A stretch of DNA of 64,000 nucleotides from Pseudisothecium myosuroides (GCA_951799445.1 OX637296.1:15252001-15316000); one strand, 5' to 3'. Positions 34,007 to 45,329 are shown, counted from the first letter of the stretch. The notes: a model not told the origin generated them from the sequence alone. Numbers and translations are program-made.

Positions 34007-34424
34007 GGCCCCATTTCTCTCTCTAGAACACCCCCAATTCTTGTTTTGGGTCCGTGGGTCCAAGTTATTTTGGATATTTTGGCGTTTGAAGCCAAAAACC
34101 TCTACGGTATTTTCGGAGCACTTTTGGCTCCATTGTTGCTTCTTTTCAAGCTTTGAAGGTCCCTGAGGGTCCTTCTACCTTACTTTGTGTACTCTTTTGT
34201 GAAGTTTTTGGTACCTTGTTGTAAGTGGAGAGCCTCTCTCTCCCGCTTGTACGTGTTGTGATCTAACTTTTGAAGTTAAGAGCCTTTTTTTTGTATCTTG
34301 CACTAATCCTAAAGTCACCCCCCACCGTACCTTGGTGATGCCGCTTTGGAGGGCCTTTAGCGTGTGAGCTTTGTGTTGCCACGTGGTCTAACTTGTGCGT
34401 TTTCCTCTTTGTGTTTTTTCTTAC

Positions 34425-34770
34425 ACCCTCATCTAACCTTCTCCTTGTTGAGTGGACCCCCCTCCGGGACAGCGAAGCTTTGGACCTCCTTGTACATGTT
34501 TTGTTAAAGTTCTTCCAAACTCACTTCTAACCTTCTCCTTGTTGAGTGGACCCCCCTCCGGGACAGCGAAGCTTTGGACCTCCTTGTACATGTTTTGCTA
34601 AAGTTCTTCCAAACCCACTTCTAATCTTCTCCTTGTTGAGTGGACCCCCTTCCGGGACGGCGAAGCTTTGGACCTCCTTGTACATGTTTTGCTAAGTTTT
34701 CTTCCAAACCCTCTCCTAATCTTCTACTTGTTGAGTGGACCCCCCTCCGGGACGGCGAAGCTTTGACCCT
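34425..34770 (+). repeat. 94-95-bp tandem repeats with GGCGAAGCTTTG (copy 5)
   Basis: Units start at GTGGACCCCCCTCCGGGAC at 34452, 34546, 34640 and 34735 and include CAGCGAAGCTTTGGACC or CGGCGAAGCTTTG. Further single motif copies follow at about 34846, 34909 and 34970. The period is the same as in copy 3 although the sequences have diverged. Confidence 0.8.
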
Positions 34771-35164
34771 GTGTGTGTGTTTTCTTTAAAGGTTTAGTTT
34801 TCCCTCTTCTAAAGTCTCTCTCCTTGTGTGGACCCCCCTGGGAAACGGCGAAGCTTTGAACTAGTGACAAAGTAGAGTCCTAAAACGTGTGTTAAAAGTG
34901 TAGACGGCGGAGCTTTGAAACCCCGGGGTGTCAAGAAGTCCTAAAGTTGGTGTTAAAACCGATTTGACGGCGAAGCTTTGCACCTACCCCGTGTTTAGTT
35001 CCAAAGTCTAGTTTCCAAGACCTTTGTGGAAACCTCCAGAGTTTAGCTTCCAAGATATGTAGGTTCCTTTGCATTTGTCTAGAGTAGTGTCTTCAAAAGT
35101 TTTATTTAGTTTAGTTGTTTCCAAGGTCTTAGTAAGTTTAGTACCCCCGAAGTTTATTCTCCCC

Positions 35165-35360
35165 CTAGCCTTAGCAAAAACCCAGTCTTAAAATAGCCTT
35201 AGCAAAAATCCAGTCTTAAATTAGCCTTAGCAAAAATCCAGTCTTAAAATAGCCTTAGCAAAAATCCAGTCTTAGATAGCCTTAGCAAAAAATCCAGTCT
35301 TAAATTAGCCTTAGCAAAAATCCAGTCTTAGATAGCCTTAGCAAAAAATCCAGTCTTTTT
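35165..35360 (+). repeat. GCCTTAGCAAAAATCCAGTC repeats (copy 5)
   Basis: About eight units of 24-28 bp, each GCCTTAGCAAAAATCCAGTC plus TTAAA or TTAGATA. Two or three units are present at the equivalent place in copy 4 (near 26285-26360). Confidence 0.8.
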
Positions 35361-36282
35361 AGCCTAGCCGGAAATCCAGTTTATACAGCCAGCAACATTG
35401 GGACCAGCATACAGCAGCAACATCAGGACCAGCTACAGCAGCAACATCACGCCAGCATACAACAGCAACGTCGGGAGCCAGCAGCGAAAAAAAAAAAACA
35501 TATTAAAAAATCAATTAATTAATTTAATTAATTATTGACCAGCCCCCAGCCAGCCAGCCGGAAGCCAGCTAGCCGGGAGGCAGGTGGGCAGGCTCGGTGT
35601 CCAGCACCCGGCCAGATCGGTCGCCCCTTTTTTAACTCAATTTTTGGTCTTTTGGTTTCGGGTTTTTGGGGTTCTCTCAAACTAAAACAAAAATCAAAAC
35701 TAAAACACAACAAAGATGTGGGACTAACCTATTACTAGCTAAGGGGAGGAGTAGGATTAGGGTCTAAACCAAAAAGGGAGAAGGGAGAAGAAAGCGGAGC
35801 ACCACCGTACATGCACACAAAATTGCTCCTCTCACCACTCACACCTACACACAATGGAAGGAAATTAGGGAGGAGGATGTGTTATAGGAGTGGAAAGGAG
35901 AGAGACGATAAATAGTGCCTAGCTAGGAGATTAGGTAGGAAATCTAGAAGAACTCCTTGCAACCGTTGGAAGGAGAATTAGGATGACACAAAGCGAAGTT
36001 GCGTAAGAGGGTAGGAGGCTCATTTAAACTTCACGAAGTTTGAGACTAGAAGCGTAAGACCACCATCACCACGGTTGGTGGAATAGTTCAAGAGTAGAAG
36101 GAAGAGGAGGAGAGAAAGAAAAGGAGAAGGAAATGGGGGGAAAGGGTTAGAACATCATACGTGTAACGTTTTCTTTCCTACAAATTAAGCCGTGGGCCTT
36201 GAAAAAATAAATATAAAAAAAAAATAAATACAAACCGTAATACAAAAAATAAATAAAAAGAAGACAATCGCGAGTGGCCACC

Positions 36283-36345
36283 ATGGAGCACGAGGACGCT
36301 CATGTGGGCGGGGATGACGTCATTTCCGACACTAGCAGTAACGAG
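36283..36345 (+). CDS. LTR-borne 21-codon leader exon, copy 5
   Basis: ACCATGG, frame MEHEDAHVGG then DDVISDTSSNE, donor GAG|GTGGGT. It is the most diverged copy, yet length, start context, acidic character, the VISD core and the donor position are all kept. The surrounding 100 bp differ more between copies than the exon does. Confidence 0.5.
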
Positions 36346-36599
36346 GTGGGTCATTAAACTAATCCTAGTCGTTTCTCCTTAATTAGCAATTGTTTTTCCT
36401 AATCAGCCCTTAGAGCGTGATTAGCATCCGAGATTAGTGCAAATTAGAAGTTTAGATTCAAAAGTTGATAGATTAGGAATAGAGGTTTCCGAAAACATCT
36501 TATAATTAAGATTTGACCGTAAATTGACCGCGTTAGGCTAAGTTAAGCGATAAGGGGTAGAACGGAGGAATTTTAATTAAATTTGATCCACAAGGAACA

Positions 36600-37350
36600 A
36601 TGGACGGAAATTAGGATTAGATTAGAAGGAGAATTTAGGATAAAGATTAAAGATCAATTAACAGTTAAAAATCTAGAATTAAATTAAGATTTTAATTTGG
36701 GAAGTAAAAAGTAGAGTAGGAAATAGAAGTCAAAAGTAGAATCCACTTAGGAAGTAGATTGTTGAGTTAGGAATAGAGTTAAAATTAGAAGTCAAAACCC
36801 TAGAGTTAAAAGTTGGAGTTAAATTTAGGAGGGTAACATTTAGAGTTAATCCAGGATTAAAACGATAGGATTAAACTTGGAAGTAAAAGTCAAAAGTCAA
36901 AAGTCAAAAGTTTAGATTATAGTTAAAAGTTAAATTTTAGAGTCAATTGGGAAGTAAAAGGTTAGAGTCAAAAGTTAGAGGTAGAAGTTAAATTTTAGAG
37001 TTAGTTGGAAGCAAAAAAAATCTAGAGTCAAAGTGAAAACGTAGAGTCAGACCTAGAGGTTAAAATTAGGAATTAATTTTAGAAGTAAAAATTTAGAATT
37101 AAAAGTCAAAAGCCTAGAGTTAAATTAGGAGTAAAAATCTACAGTAGAAAGTGAAAAGTTAGAGTTAAATTTAGAAGGGGAAAATTTAGAATAGAATAGA
37201 GGAGTAAAAATTTAGAGTCAAAAGTCAAAACATAGAATAGAAGTCGATAGTTAATACTTAAAGCCAAGTTAAAAGAGTAAAAGTCTAGAGGTTCAATTAG
37301 AGGTTGAGAATTAGAATAAGAGTTGGACTTTAGAATTAGTCTTTAGAAGT
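36600..37350 (+). repeat. purine-rich degenerate array (copy 5)
   Basis: Same kind of array as in the other copies (AGAGTTAAAAGTCAAAAG words), about 0.75 kb, between the splice donor and the conserved 3' end. Confidence 0.75.
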
Positions 37351-37733
37351 AGAACTTCTAGGTAGAGTCTTAAAAACCCACGATAGTTTTAGAGGTTCAT
37401 GGAAGGAACATAGGGGTTCTCCTTTTTACGTAGTTGGGGACGTTAGAAATGACGCCAACTACCCAGTCTACCCTCGACATAGGATAAATAGTTAGGGAGT
37501 TAGAATTTTACCATCACTCTGAACATCGCAGTTAACTTGTGAGTTATTACATGCATTCTAATTATTCGCTGCCATCCACGACACTTAGGAAACGTTAGCA
37601 AAAAAGATCCATTGCTTGGAAGGCACAGTGGACCGCGCTCACATCACCCCCATATATTAAAAATTGTGGATAAAGGCATAGAACCTGGTCGGTGTTCGCT
37701 CTATTACCAAGGGTGGGTAATCTAGCGCCCACA

Positions 37734-38210
37734 AGGGCACTATCTCATATTCTCATGCAACTTTTCATTTTTCATTTTACTTGTAGTGAAGTGAATCTCA
37801 TCGAACATCATTAATTATTGATTAATGTTTGTAAAATATACATGAGGTAGTGCCCTCCAAACCCCCTCTCGTTGTCGAGAGGGGGTTTGGAGGGCACTAC
37901 CTCGTGCAACTTATTATTTTTAAATCCTGATTGTTGTGAAATGAATCTTGTCAAAATTCGTTAGTTGTTGATTAGTGTTGGTAAAAATTCCATGACTCTT
38001 CACCATCAAAAGGCCTCTCAATGCTCAGAGAGGCTTCAAGGGTGCTAATTTATGGAATTTAAAAAAAAAAAGTTTATGATGGATTTTTTTTTAATCTCAA
38101 AATGTTTCAAAAGTTGGGGCATTTAAATTGAGTTGTTTTGACCACATGAACCCGCCTAAGGCTTCTCGGTGGCGACTCTTTGAAGACTCTTACTTTGGAA
38201 AAAAAAAAAT
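37734..38210 (+). repeat. end of palindromic repeat array
   Basis: The host repeat resumes after copy 5. A long near-perfect palindrome at about 37847-37903 has arms AGGTAGTGCCCTCCAAACCC and its complement around CTCTCGTTGTCGAGAG. Weaker units follow: GGCCTCTCAATGCTCAGAGAGGC (about 38011) and GGCTTCTCGGTGGCGACTC (about 38160). The array then fades. Confidence 0.7.
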
Positions 38211-39659
38211 TTTGCATTATTGATGTCATTATTTTTCATCTCTTCAAGTTTTGTTTACTCTTTATTTTAATTTTGGAGGTTCTAACTAGCTGCATGAGCC
38301 CCTAGTTTTCTTTGGCAATAGTGGCCTTTGGGGCTCTACTTTAAAAAGTTTGTTGATTTTTATTTTGTAATGTATTTTAATTGAATCTCTTAATGTATCT
38401 TCACGTGCAGTACTTTTTGTTTTGAAACTTCTGACTTCATACATTATACCAAGGCCTTTTGGTGGCGAGAAGTGCTTCAGGGGCTCTAATATATGGAAGA
38501 ATTCTTTTTTGGAATTTTGATTTGTGTCAAATTATGAGGCTTCTAATTCAGATTTTGGTTGTTGGACATGGTGGAACCTATCAATCCCTACAAATATTGC
38601 TTTTGATCTGACCATGAGGATTAAAAGTTGGTGTTTCTACACCATACTAGACAGGTAGGGGTCTTTGCTTGCAATAGTTATATGGTTGTTGTGTTCATTT
38701 ACATTGTCTCTAATATCCATTTGGTTTTTGAATTTTATCCCAAGCTGATTGATTGTTGGAGAACGTATAGGGCGTTATGGAAAGGCTGTTGGTAAGCCAA
38801 AATGCTCAAAATCCTCTGTTGGAGGAAATGGACAAAGAATGGAATTAACCATCTCTAAAATCATGCTGCACATGACTGGGATCAGGTGAACTAGTTCTTG
38901 TTCTTTTTTATTCTTCAAGGACATTTGGACTTGATCATTTTAGGGACAATGACTTGGAGGTGTCGTCCAACTACCGTATCTTGTCAAATTTTGTTAGTTT
39001 GTATCTTGTGTGTTTATTGTGGACTATGGAAGTCTCTACTCCAAACATGCAGTTGTAGACTTGAAAAATGTACATCCTTTATAATGTACAAATGAAATTT
39101 AATGTACCAACTTATATTTTGTTTGGTGACATGAGACTGTACTCTTGTTCATCTACCAAGCAATCTTGTTTACATTGTTCCTCATTATTTGAACTACAAT
39201 CGGACTCCATTCGTGCACTTTATAGTAATATGATTTTCTATTCAAAACTTAGTGTCTAAGGTGAATATGATCTCTCTTTCAAAGTCTTCGACCCTTGATG
39301 AGGTGAATGCTGAAAACCAACTTTTTATTGGCATAGAAGGAGAGACAAACGATGACATGGGTGACAGTCATGGGCCTTAGGGCCTATGGCGGGAGATGGT
39401 GTGGAAGATGAAGATGAGATTCGACAAACTCAAAAACTAGACTTTGTGGCTCACGCTCCAAGGCTCACAAAATAGCCCCCATGTAGGTTGTAGTGGGAAA
39501 ATTGATTGAAAAATTGAAAATGTGCACTAATTTCTAAATTCACGATTGTAGGAACTCTACACCTCCACGGTCATAGAACAAGTTACTTCCATGGGAATAG
39601 GTTCTATTGAATGGACAAAACCATTTTCAGTTGAATGGAATTTTTTTCAAGATCTTAAT
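38211..39659. other. no recognisable gene
   Basis: AT-rich with short frames only (for example 38898-39095 and 39068-39259 on plus), none with a recognised domain. One more weak relative of the palindromic unit (CAAGGCCTTTTGGTGGCGAG) is at about 38450. Confidence 0.35.
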
Positions 39660-40140
39660 TCTTTCTCTTCCATTTCTTTCCTAGCCTTTTATCTATTTTT
39701 GACAATTTTTCATCTATTTTTTCCAACCACTTTCATCCATTTTTTTCATCCACTGTCATCTAGTTTCATCCAAATTTCACCAAATTTCATCCATTTTTTA
39801 ATCCACTTTCATCCAAAAATTTCATCTAAATTTCACCAACTTTCATCCTTTTTTAATCCACTTTCATCCAATTTTTCATCCAATTTCCACCAACTTTCAT
39901 CCATTTTTTCCAACCACTTTCATCCATTTCTTCCAATTCCTTACATTCATTTTCTCCAACCACTTTCTTCCACTTCTTCCATCCAATTTTATGAATTTTT
40001 TTCTGAAATTTCATCCATTTTTCCATCAACTTTCATCCACTTTTTCATCCATTTTTCTCCACATTTTTATTTTTTCTTCCAAGATTTTAGCTCCCCGCTC
40101 ACCAATCCCCGCTTCTCGCTCACCGCTCTCCACTCCACGC
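39660..40140 (-). repeat. low-complexity TTTCATCCACTTTCATCC array
   Basis: Reverse-complement form of the 4440-4790 satellite: dozens of TTTCATCCA(N)TTT words for 0.4 kb, then CTCCCCGCTCACC-type words at 40090-40140. A 213-codon plus-strand frame here is only a reading of the repeat (HFHPLSSSF-like peptides) and is not a gene. Confidence 0.75.
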
Positions 40141-40214
40141 TCGCTTCCCACCATTCCCCCTTCTCCGCCTGGGAACCTATGGAGGAGAAGATTTGTATCT
40201 TTTTTCCACAGCTA

Positions 40215-40832
40215 GGCCGCAATCAAGTTTGACATAATGAAACCTCCCCCCAGCTGCCTTATGCATAATAATATGATTTAGATACAACAATCTATCAAAA
40301 TCTTCCAGCCATGGTAACTTGATTTGTTCGTCGACTATCCCCCTACAAAATAGGCTATCACAATATGCTCTTGAAGACCCAAAATCTCTTGTGATAAGGC
40401 AGCAGAATCAACAAGTGAATAAGGGAGTACCTTACATGGCTGAACCAATAGACCAGCCCAATTGCGTACTAAGGTAGGTGAAAGAGATTTGCCCAATGAA
40501 CTCGCAAAAGGTTTGATTGCCATCTCTATACAGGATGCATGGCAAGTCTGGTTGTTGTTACCCACTATTGATGCAGTTACGAGTCTCGTGCACAGTCGAA
40601 CTTGGAGGGATCGCAGTATGGTGCCGATCGAAGGCATCCTTGTGTTGACTACTATGAAGAGGCGGTTGTCCTTGGCTACTCTGCCACTGTTGAGGACCAC
40701 CACAAACTGGATCTTTGCACCTACGTTGATCTTCCATGGTCGGGTTATGAAGGCTCTGTTTTTGAGCATGTTGTCGATGTAGGTACAAGAATTGGTTTGC
40801 AGTGTATCTTGGACCATTTCAAACTGCATCAC
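40215..40832 (-). pseudogene. degenerate mobile-element-like coding fragment
   Basis: The minus strand holds a 165-codon open frame (INVGAKIQFVVVLNSGR, CHASCIEMAIKPFASSLGKS, VRNWAGLLVQPCKVLPYS). After a frameshift near 40345 it continues with GIVDEQIKLPWLEDFDRLLY and MHKAAGGRFHYVKLDCGL. The two parts have similar coding character and adjoin, so they are likely one decayed gene. It lies beside the same GCGAGCGGGG-type sequence that flanks the LINE-like fragment at 4.1 kb, which suggests a shared element. Family not established. Confidence 0.4.
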
Positions 40833-41019
40833 TATATGTACCCATTACTAGATTTCAATAGGCTTCTAAAATTAAGCAAGAAAGCGAGTTTGGCTGTGAA
40901 TGAGTTGGGGTGCAGATCTGGAAAGGTTCCAAAAACGAGGTGTGGGAAGCACAAGAAGACTAAACGACTGCTACAAGGCTCAGGGCTCAGATCTAAAACA
41001 AAGCACAATTACTGATAAT

Positions 41020-42281
41020 GACAATTACTAATAATGATACCTATTCGATAACCTAACTATGGTACTTAGTTACTGATAATTAGTCCAACAGACTACTTAG
41101 TAATTGATAATGATGACCTATTTGGTAATGTTAACCTATTCCACCTGAGTCTAAGTAAGCTCTAAAGTCTAATCAAGCTTGAATCAAAATAATTTAGGGT
41201 GAAGGTAAGAAACACTTGTACTATTTCACGTCACACCTTGCGTTCTGATTTGTTTTTTGGTTCTAACTTTTGCGTTCTCTCTCCAAATGACTCAAGATTT
41301 ATATGCAAGGTATTCATGACTATTATATACCTTAATTAATTTTTTTGTAATTTTCAAAAATATTTTACTATCCAAAAACAGCCCCCGATTTTATGTCACA
41401 CTTGCCAATTTGGAGGTTTTTAGTACTATTTAGTACCCCAATAAACAAATTTCGAGCTGAAATTTGGAAGGCATGGTCTTCTAATAGACTTGTAGCTACT
41501 ATCCAAAGGAATTCTAAAAATAGTTAATTGTATATGGTGCGGAAGTCCACAAAGTGTGCTTCTTTCTGCTTGCATTTTGAAACATATAAAATATTATTTT
41601 GGAGTTTTTTTTGGGTGAATCACCATCTCCATAGAGTTGTTACAAATGGCCAATTTTCATTTTATGTATTTATTTTTGTTTCCTATTTTAAACTAATTTA
41701 TACATCAAAATATCCACTTTCTTGAGACACTTTTCTAGTTCTCTAGCTTAAAGAATTTTTCTATGCATTTCCTTTGGTGGTTACCTTCATCTTAAAGGTG
41801 TATACGTCAGCCATATTTTTTTTGTTTTTTTAAAATTATTTTTCTAATTTTATAGTAGTCTAGAAGAAAACTCATGAGTACTATAAAAACGCAACAAAAT
41901 TGGTAGGTGTTTCTTGCATTCACCCTTTAATTCTTCAGCAGTATCGAGGTAATAAAGAACCTGATTTTTCTTTGATTTCACCCCTTGAGAAGGGGCAATC
42001 TATGCAGTGTTTCTTGCATTCACCCTTTAATTCTTGACCAACATATGCAGTGTTCTCCAATGATTCTTGTGATATAAGTTGAGACCCATCTCAATAACAA
42101 ATTTTCACAATATGATCTATCTAGTTTGTCATTTTAAAACCAAGAATCCTTGGTCTTTAAGGGATTAAAAAGAGAGCCTACCAGATAGATCGGAACTAAA
42201 TACTTAATTAGCAAAAGACAACGTAATGAAGTTCAGAGCCAGCATACTACTTTCCAGATGCCAAATAATGAGAAAGCTTAC
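41020..42281. other. no recognisable gene
   Basis: AT-rich. 41345-41700 is weakly similar to the dispersed repeat at 3.4-4.1 kb (GTCACA...TTTTTAGTACTAT...GAGCTGAAATTT). CCCCTTGAGAAGGGGCAAT at about 41985 duplicates part of the CXC exon at 42342. Confidence 0.35.
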
Positions 42282-42378
42282 AATTTGAGGCACTTGGATT
42301 TTTTGCAGTTACAATGCTTGCAACAGTCTGCTGGTTTCTCCCCTTGAGAAGGGGCAATAGGTTTTCCGTCCAGACAAC
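42282..42378 (-). CDS. orphan CXC-domain exon (TCX/CPP family)
   Basis: A 97-bp exon is bounded by a good acceptor (TTGTTTCCCAG|GT) and donor (AAATT|GTAAGC). It reads CLDGKPIAPSQGEKPADC then CKHCNCKKSKCLKL. The spacing C-N-C-KKSKCLKL is the signature opening of the CXC domain of tesmin/TSO1-like (CPP) DNA-binding proteins, which act in cell-cycle and reproductive gene control. The following exon (normally YCECF...) and the second CXC repeat were not found downstream. This is either a gene fragment or a gene whose later exons lie beyond a large intron that I could not trace. Confidence 0.6.
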
Positions 42379-42674
42379 CTGGGAAACAATGTCATGTTAG
42401 ATAGCCCATATATAATCAAAACGCACCTTTCAAGCTCGACAAAGCATACCTGTGATATTAACACTTAAGTGAACAAATGGCCAAATTTATATACGTCTCC
42501 ATAAAAGAGTGCGTGTACCCAAGCAATATGCAACTCACCATCTTCTTTTGAAGCTCTGTGGACTTTGGGCTGTCCAAATGATCATCAACAGCTTCTTCCT
42601 CTCCTCGCTGGTCCAACTCTTGTTGATGAGGATGGGATTGTTTCTGTCCTCAAGGGCTAATAAGCCTTGGCAAA

Positions 42675-43043
42675 TTAGGAATTGGAGTGAATGTTAATGA
42701 CTTCCAATGGTGGCAATTTCTCAATGTTGAGAGACATGAAATTAGGAGTTGGAAAATCAACTGTCTCGTTCCCGAGAGAAGCAGCAACATCACAGCTATT
42801 TATCTCCATTTGAGACCTCTCCTTCAACAAAGATGGCACTCCTTGATTCAAGCTTTGATTGGGATGACCTAACCCACCGCCTTGGGAGTCCTCTTTGGAA
42901 GTGGCAGAGGCCATTGGTTGTAATCCTAAACTGATTGCAAGAACTCTTTTTGTGCTTTTCTCTCCAGTAGATGTTGGAATTGGGTGATTAACAACATTGG
43001 GTTGCTCTATCTTGTTGAAATCAATTGAAATAGCACAACCCAC
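42675..43043 (-). CDS. possible N-terminal exon upstream of the CXC exon
   Basis: A 122-codon minus-strand frame (MGCAISIDFNKIEQPNVV, KRVLAISLGLQPMASATS, SQGGGLGHPNQSLNQGV), rich in Ser/Asn/Pro. Low-complexity N-terminal parts of this kind precede the CXC domain in CPP proteins. The position upstream on the same strand fits, but no splice junction linking it to 42378 could be fixed and the frame ends in a stop. Weak candidate. Confidence 0.3.
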   Translation of the reverse strand: MGCAISIDFNKIEQPNVVNHPIPTSTGEKSTKRVLAISLGLQPMASATSKEDSQGGGLGHPNQSLNQGVPSLLKERSQMEINSCDVAASLGNETVDFPTPNFMSLNIEKLPPLEVINIHSNS

Positions 43044-45329
43044 GTCCAGTTGAGTCCCCTATCCATCAATATCTACCCCATAAAAACACTTCCATACAAA
43101 ATTTGTACATGTCAGGAATAGATAAGGTAAGATGATTCAAATTAGATGGTAATCCAATTGCTAACCCCTACTATTTGATCTAATTTAGCTCTTTGACATT
43201 CCAATGTAAAAAATAAATAATTGAAGTTCCCATACAAACAAGCTTAGTGTCACAAAGGGGCTGGAACTATAGCTATTGGGCTTCAAAATGGTTTGTCTAA
43301 GAAATGAACTCTAGCCCAAACAAACTGGTAATTAAACATGATCATAGATTATGTGTAGGTAGAAATCAAGAGTTCTATAGATTACATCACATTGGTATAC
43401 ATGTCAACTTTGTTTGTATTGTTTTGCTTCAAATTGTTACAATTGGCAATGCTTGTTTCATTTTCACAAAGTCTCTAGATTACTTTTAATTTATTAATGC
43501 ATCACTTTAGGAATCCCTAGAGCTACAATAAGTGATACATAGCTATAACCGTGGCCATAGTTTGCGAGATAGTTTGATTGTCCCTCTAAAATCTGGCATC
43601 ACCATTGGCCATGGAAATAGCTTTGTGTTGTAATAAAAACCCGTGGGTACAAAGCAACAACCAAAGGGACCAAAATAGGCTTGCTACCTTATTAAGCCAT
43701 CTTCAATGCAACCAATATCAAGTCACTATGATTGAAATTTGAAGGTAAGGCCATGAAAGAAGCAAAAATGCCAACCCAATGTAGGCTGCAAGAGGCTCAT
43801 TGATTTGGAGGCTTCCGCAAATTTTTGCTCCCACAAGACATTTTTCCTTTTCTATTGTGCCCTCTAAATAAGTCAACAAATTTTTGGCACAATCTCCTTG
43901 GCTTCACCAAACTAAGGAGCTGGTTCAACCTCTAAGATATTTGATCCCAAAATAACTATTTTCATGATAAATAATGAGAATCAAATGTGTTGAAAGCCTC
44001 ATTTATGGCCAGTCAAGGTTTTACAAAGGACCCATATTGTGACTGCATATTGGCAAGTTCAACCCTGTGCTACTTACTTGAAAAGCAATGCCCTACAAAA
44101 GGCACTTTATACTGTGTTTGGAATGGCCACATTGTGAGTGCTCATTGAGGATGCCCTTAGGAACATGAAGTTAATTGTTGCTTGATCATTGTGAAATGTT
44201 GTTCTGAAACCATTATTCAATCTTATATGCACTATTGATTGGGTCATAAACAATACTGTTAGCAACAAATGAAATGCTTACATGGTAGTCTTTTTAAAAG
44301 GCAACTAATTTATAAAGTGGTTGTTGCCACAATTACATATAAAAGTATTCTATAATTTTTTTCTAATACTAGGCAAGACATATTGAGGCTCAACAACTTC
44401 TTTACGATGAGTCACAATTTGTGGCACTTGCTCCATGCACACACCATCGCCATAGGCTCTTTGATGGTACCAAGCATGCTCCCAACAACTTGGTGGTCAT
44501 GAAGATCCATGATACCATCTCACAAAAAATTCAAACAAATAAACAAACAACCATCAAACTTAATAGCATAGATTTAACTGTGTTGACCAATATAATGTGA
44601 CAATTTTAGTTTCTTTACCATTTTTGAAAATTTGAAAATTTGAATAATTCATTGTATTATTAAAATTCCAAGATCTACATCTTTAAATCTAATTATACAA
44701 CATTGATGTGATTTTCATTTGTATTTTTTATTTAAAAAAATATTTGTTATTATAACTAATGATAGCTAGAATAGATCTTGTTGAAGAAAAACACCACCAA
44801 AAATATTTCATCAAGATACAAGCTTTTGTTGAAAAGATATTTGGATGTAATTGCGGTTTTGTAAGAAGAAATGAATGGAAATTTTGCTGATGGGAACTTC
44901 ATGGATGAAATTGTAGCACATATTGCATTTTTTACTACTAATGACTTTGAATAATAGTCTTCAATTTTGATAAATCTTAATTCATTATAAATAAACTATA
45001 ATTGATATACATATTCTTATACAATACACTTTACAAATCATTGTAAATATAAATTTCCACCAAATATTTTTGTGTAAAAATCAAGTTCCAAAACAAAAGT
45101 TTTTTTTCAATTTTTTTTTGCATATTGGAAATACAAATATATACATAAGTCAATTATAATAAGTCTAAATTTAGCTTGATATTGGTAACTTTTTTTGAAG
45201 ATTGTACCTAAGAAAAAAATATTGAACACCTACTATTCTTATGTTTCTAGTACCTAGAAAGGAAATTTAGGATTATCAATTGAAAGTTTTTGGTAGTATA
45301 TGCCAATTTATTCTTCAAACTTCAATCAA
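43044..45329. other. no recognisable gene
   Basis: 2.3 kb of AT-rich DNA. Only short frames occur (43304-43489 plus is the longest clean one), without recognised domains. No inverted or tandem repeat was noticed. Confidence 0.35.

Larger units (their letters stand above)
32710..37733 (+). mobile_element. giant TG...CA element, copy 5 (probable solo LTR)
   Basis: 5,024 bp from TGTGAGCTCCCAAATTG to CTAGCGCCCACA with a perfect 5-bp target duplication, AGGGC (32705-32709 and 37734-37738). Removing the element and one AGGGC restores the TTGGAGGGCACTA of the host repeat. Parts in order: TATA 33999, four 94-95-bp leader repeats, short GCCTTAGCAAAAATCCAGTC repeats, leader exon 36283-36345, purine-rich array, conserved 3' end. 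No internal retroelement genes. Complete ends and the duplication make it a solo LTR or an equivalent single unit. Confidence 0.82.

Noticed and set aside
39591..40232. 213-codon plus-strand frame
   Set aside because: It is a read-through of the TTTCATCCACTTTCATCC low-complexity array; the peptide is a repeat of H/F/S/I/P residues.
40602..41015. 137-codon plus-strand frame with a Lys-rich end
   Set aside because: It overlaps the longer minus-strand frame, which connects to further coding-like sequence at 40215-40340; the minus strand is the better reading.
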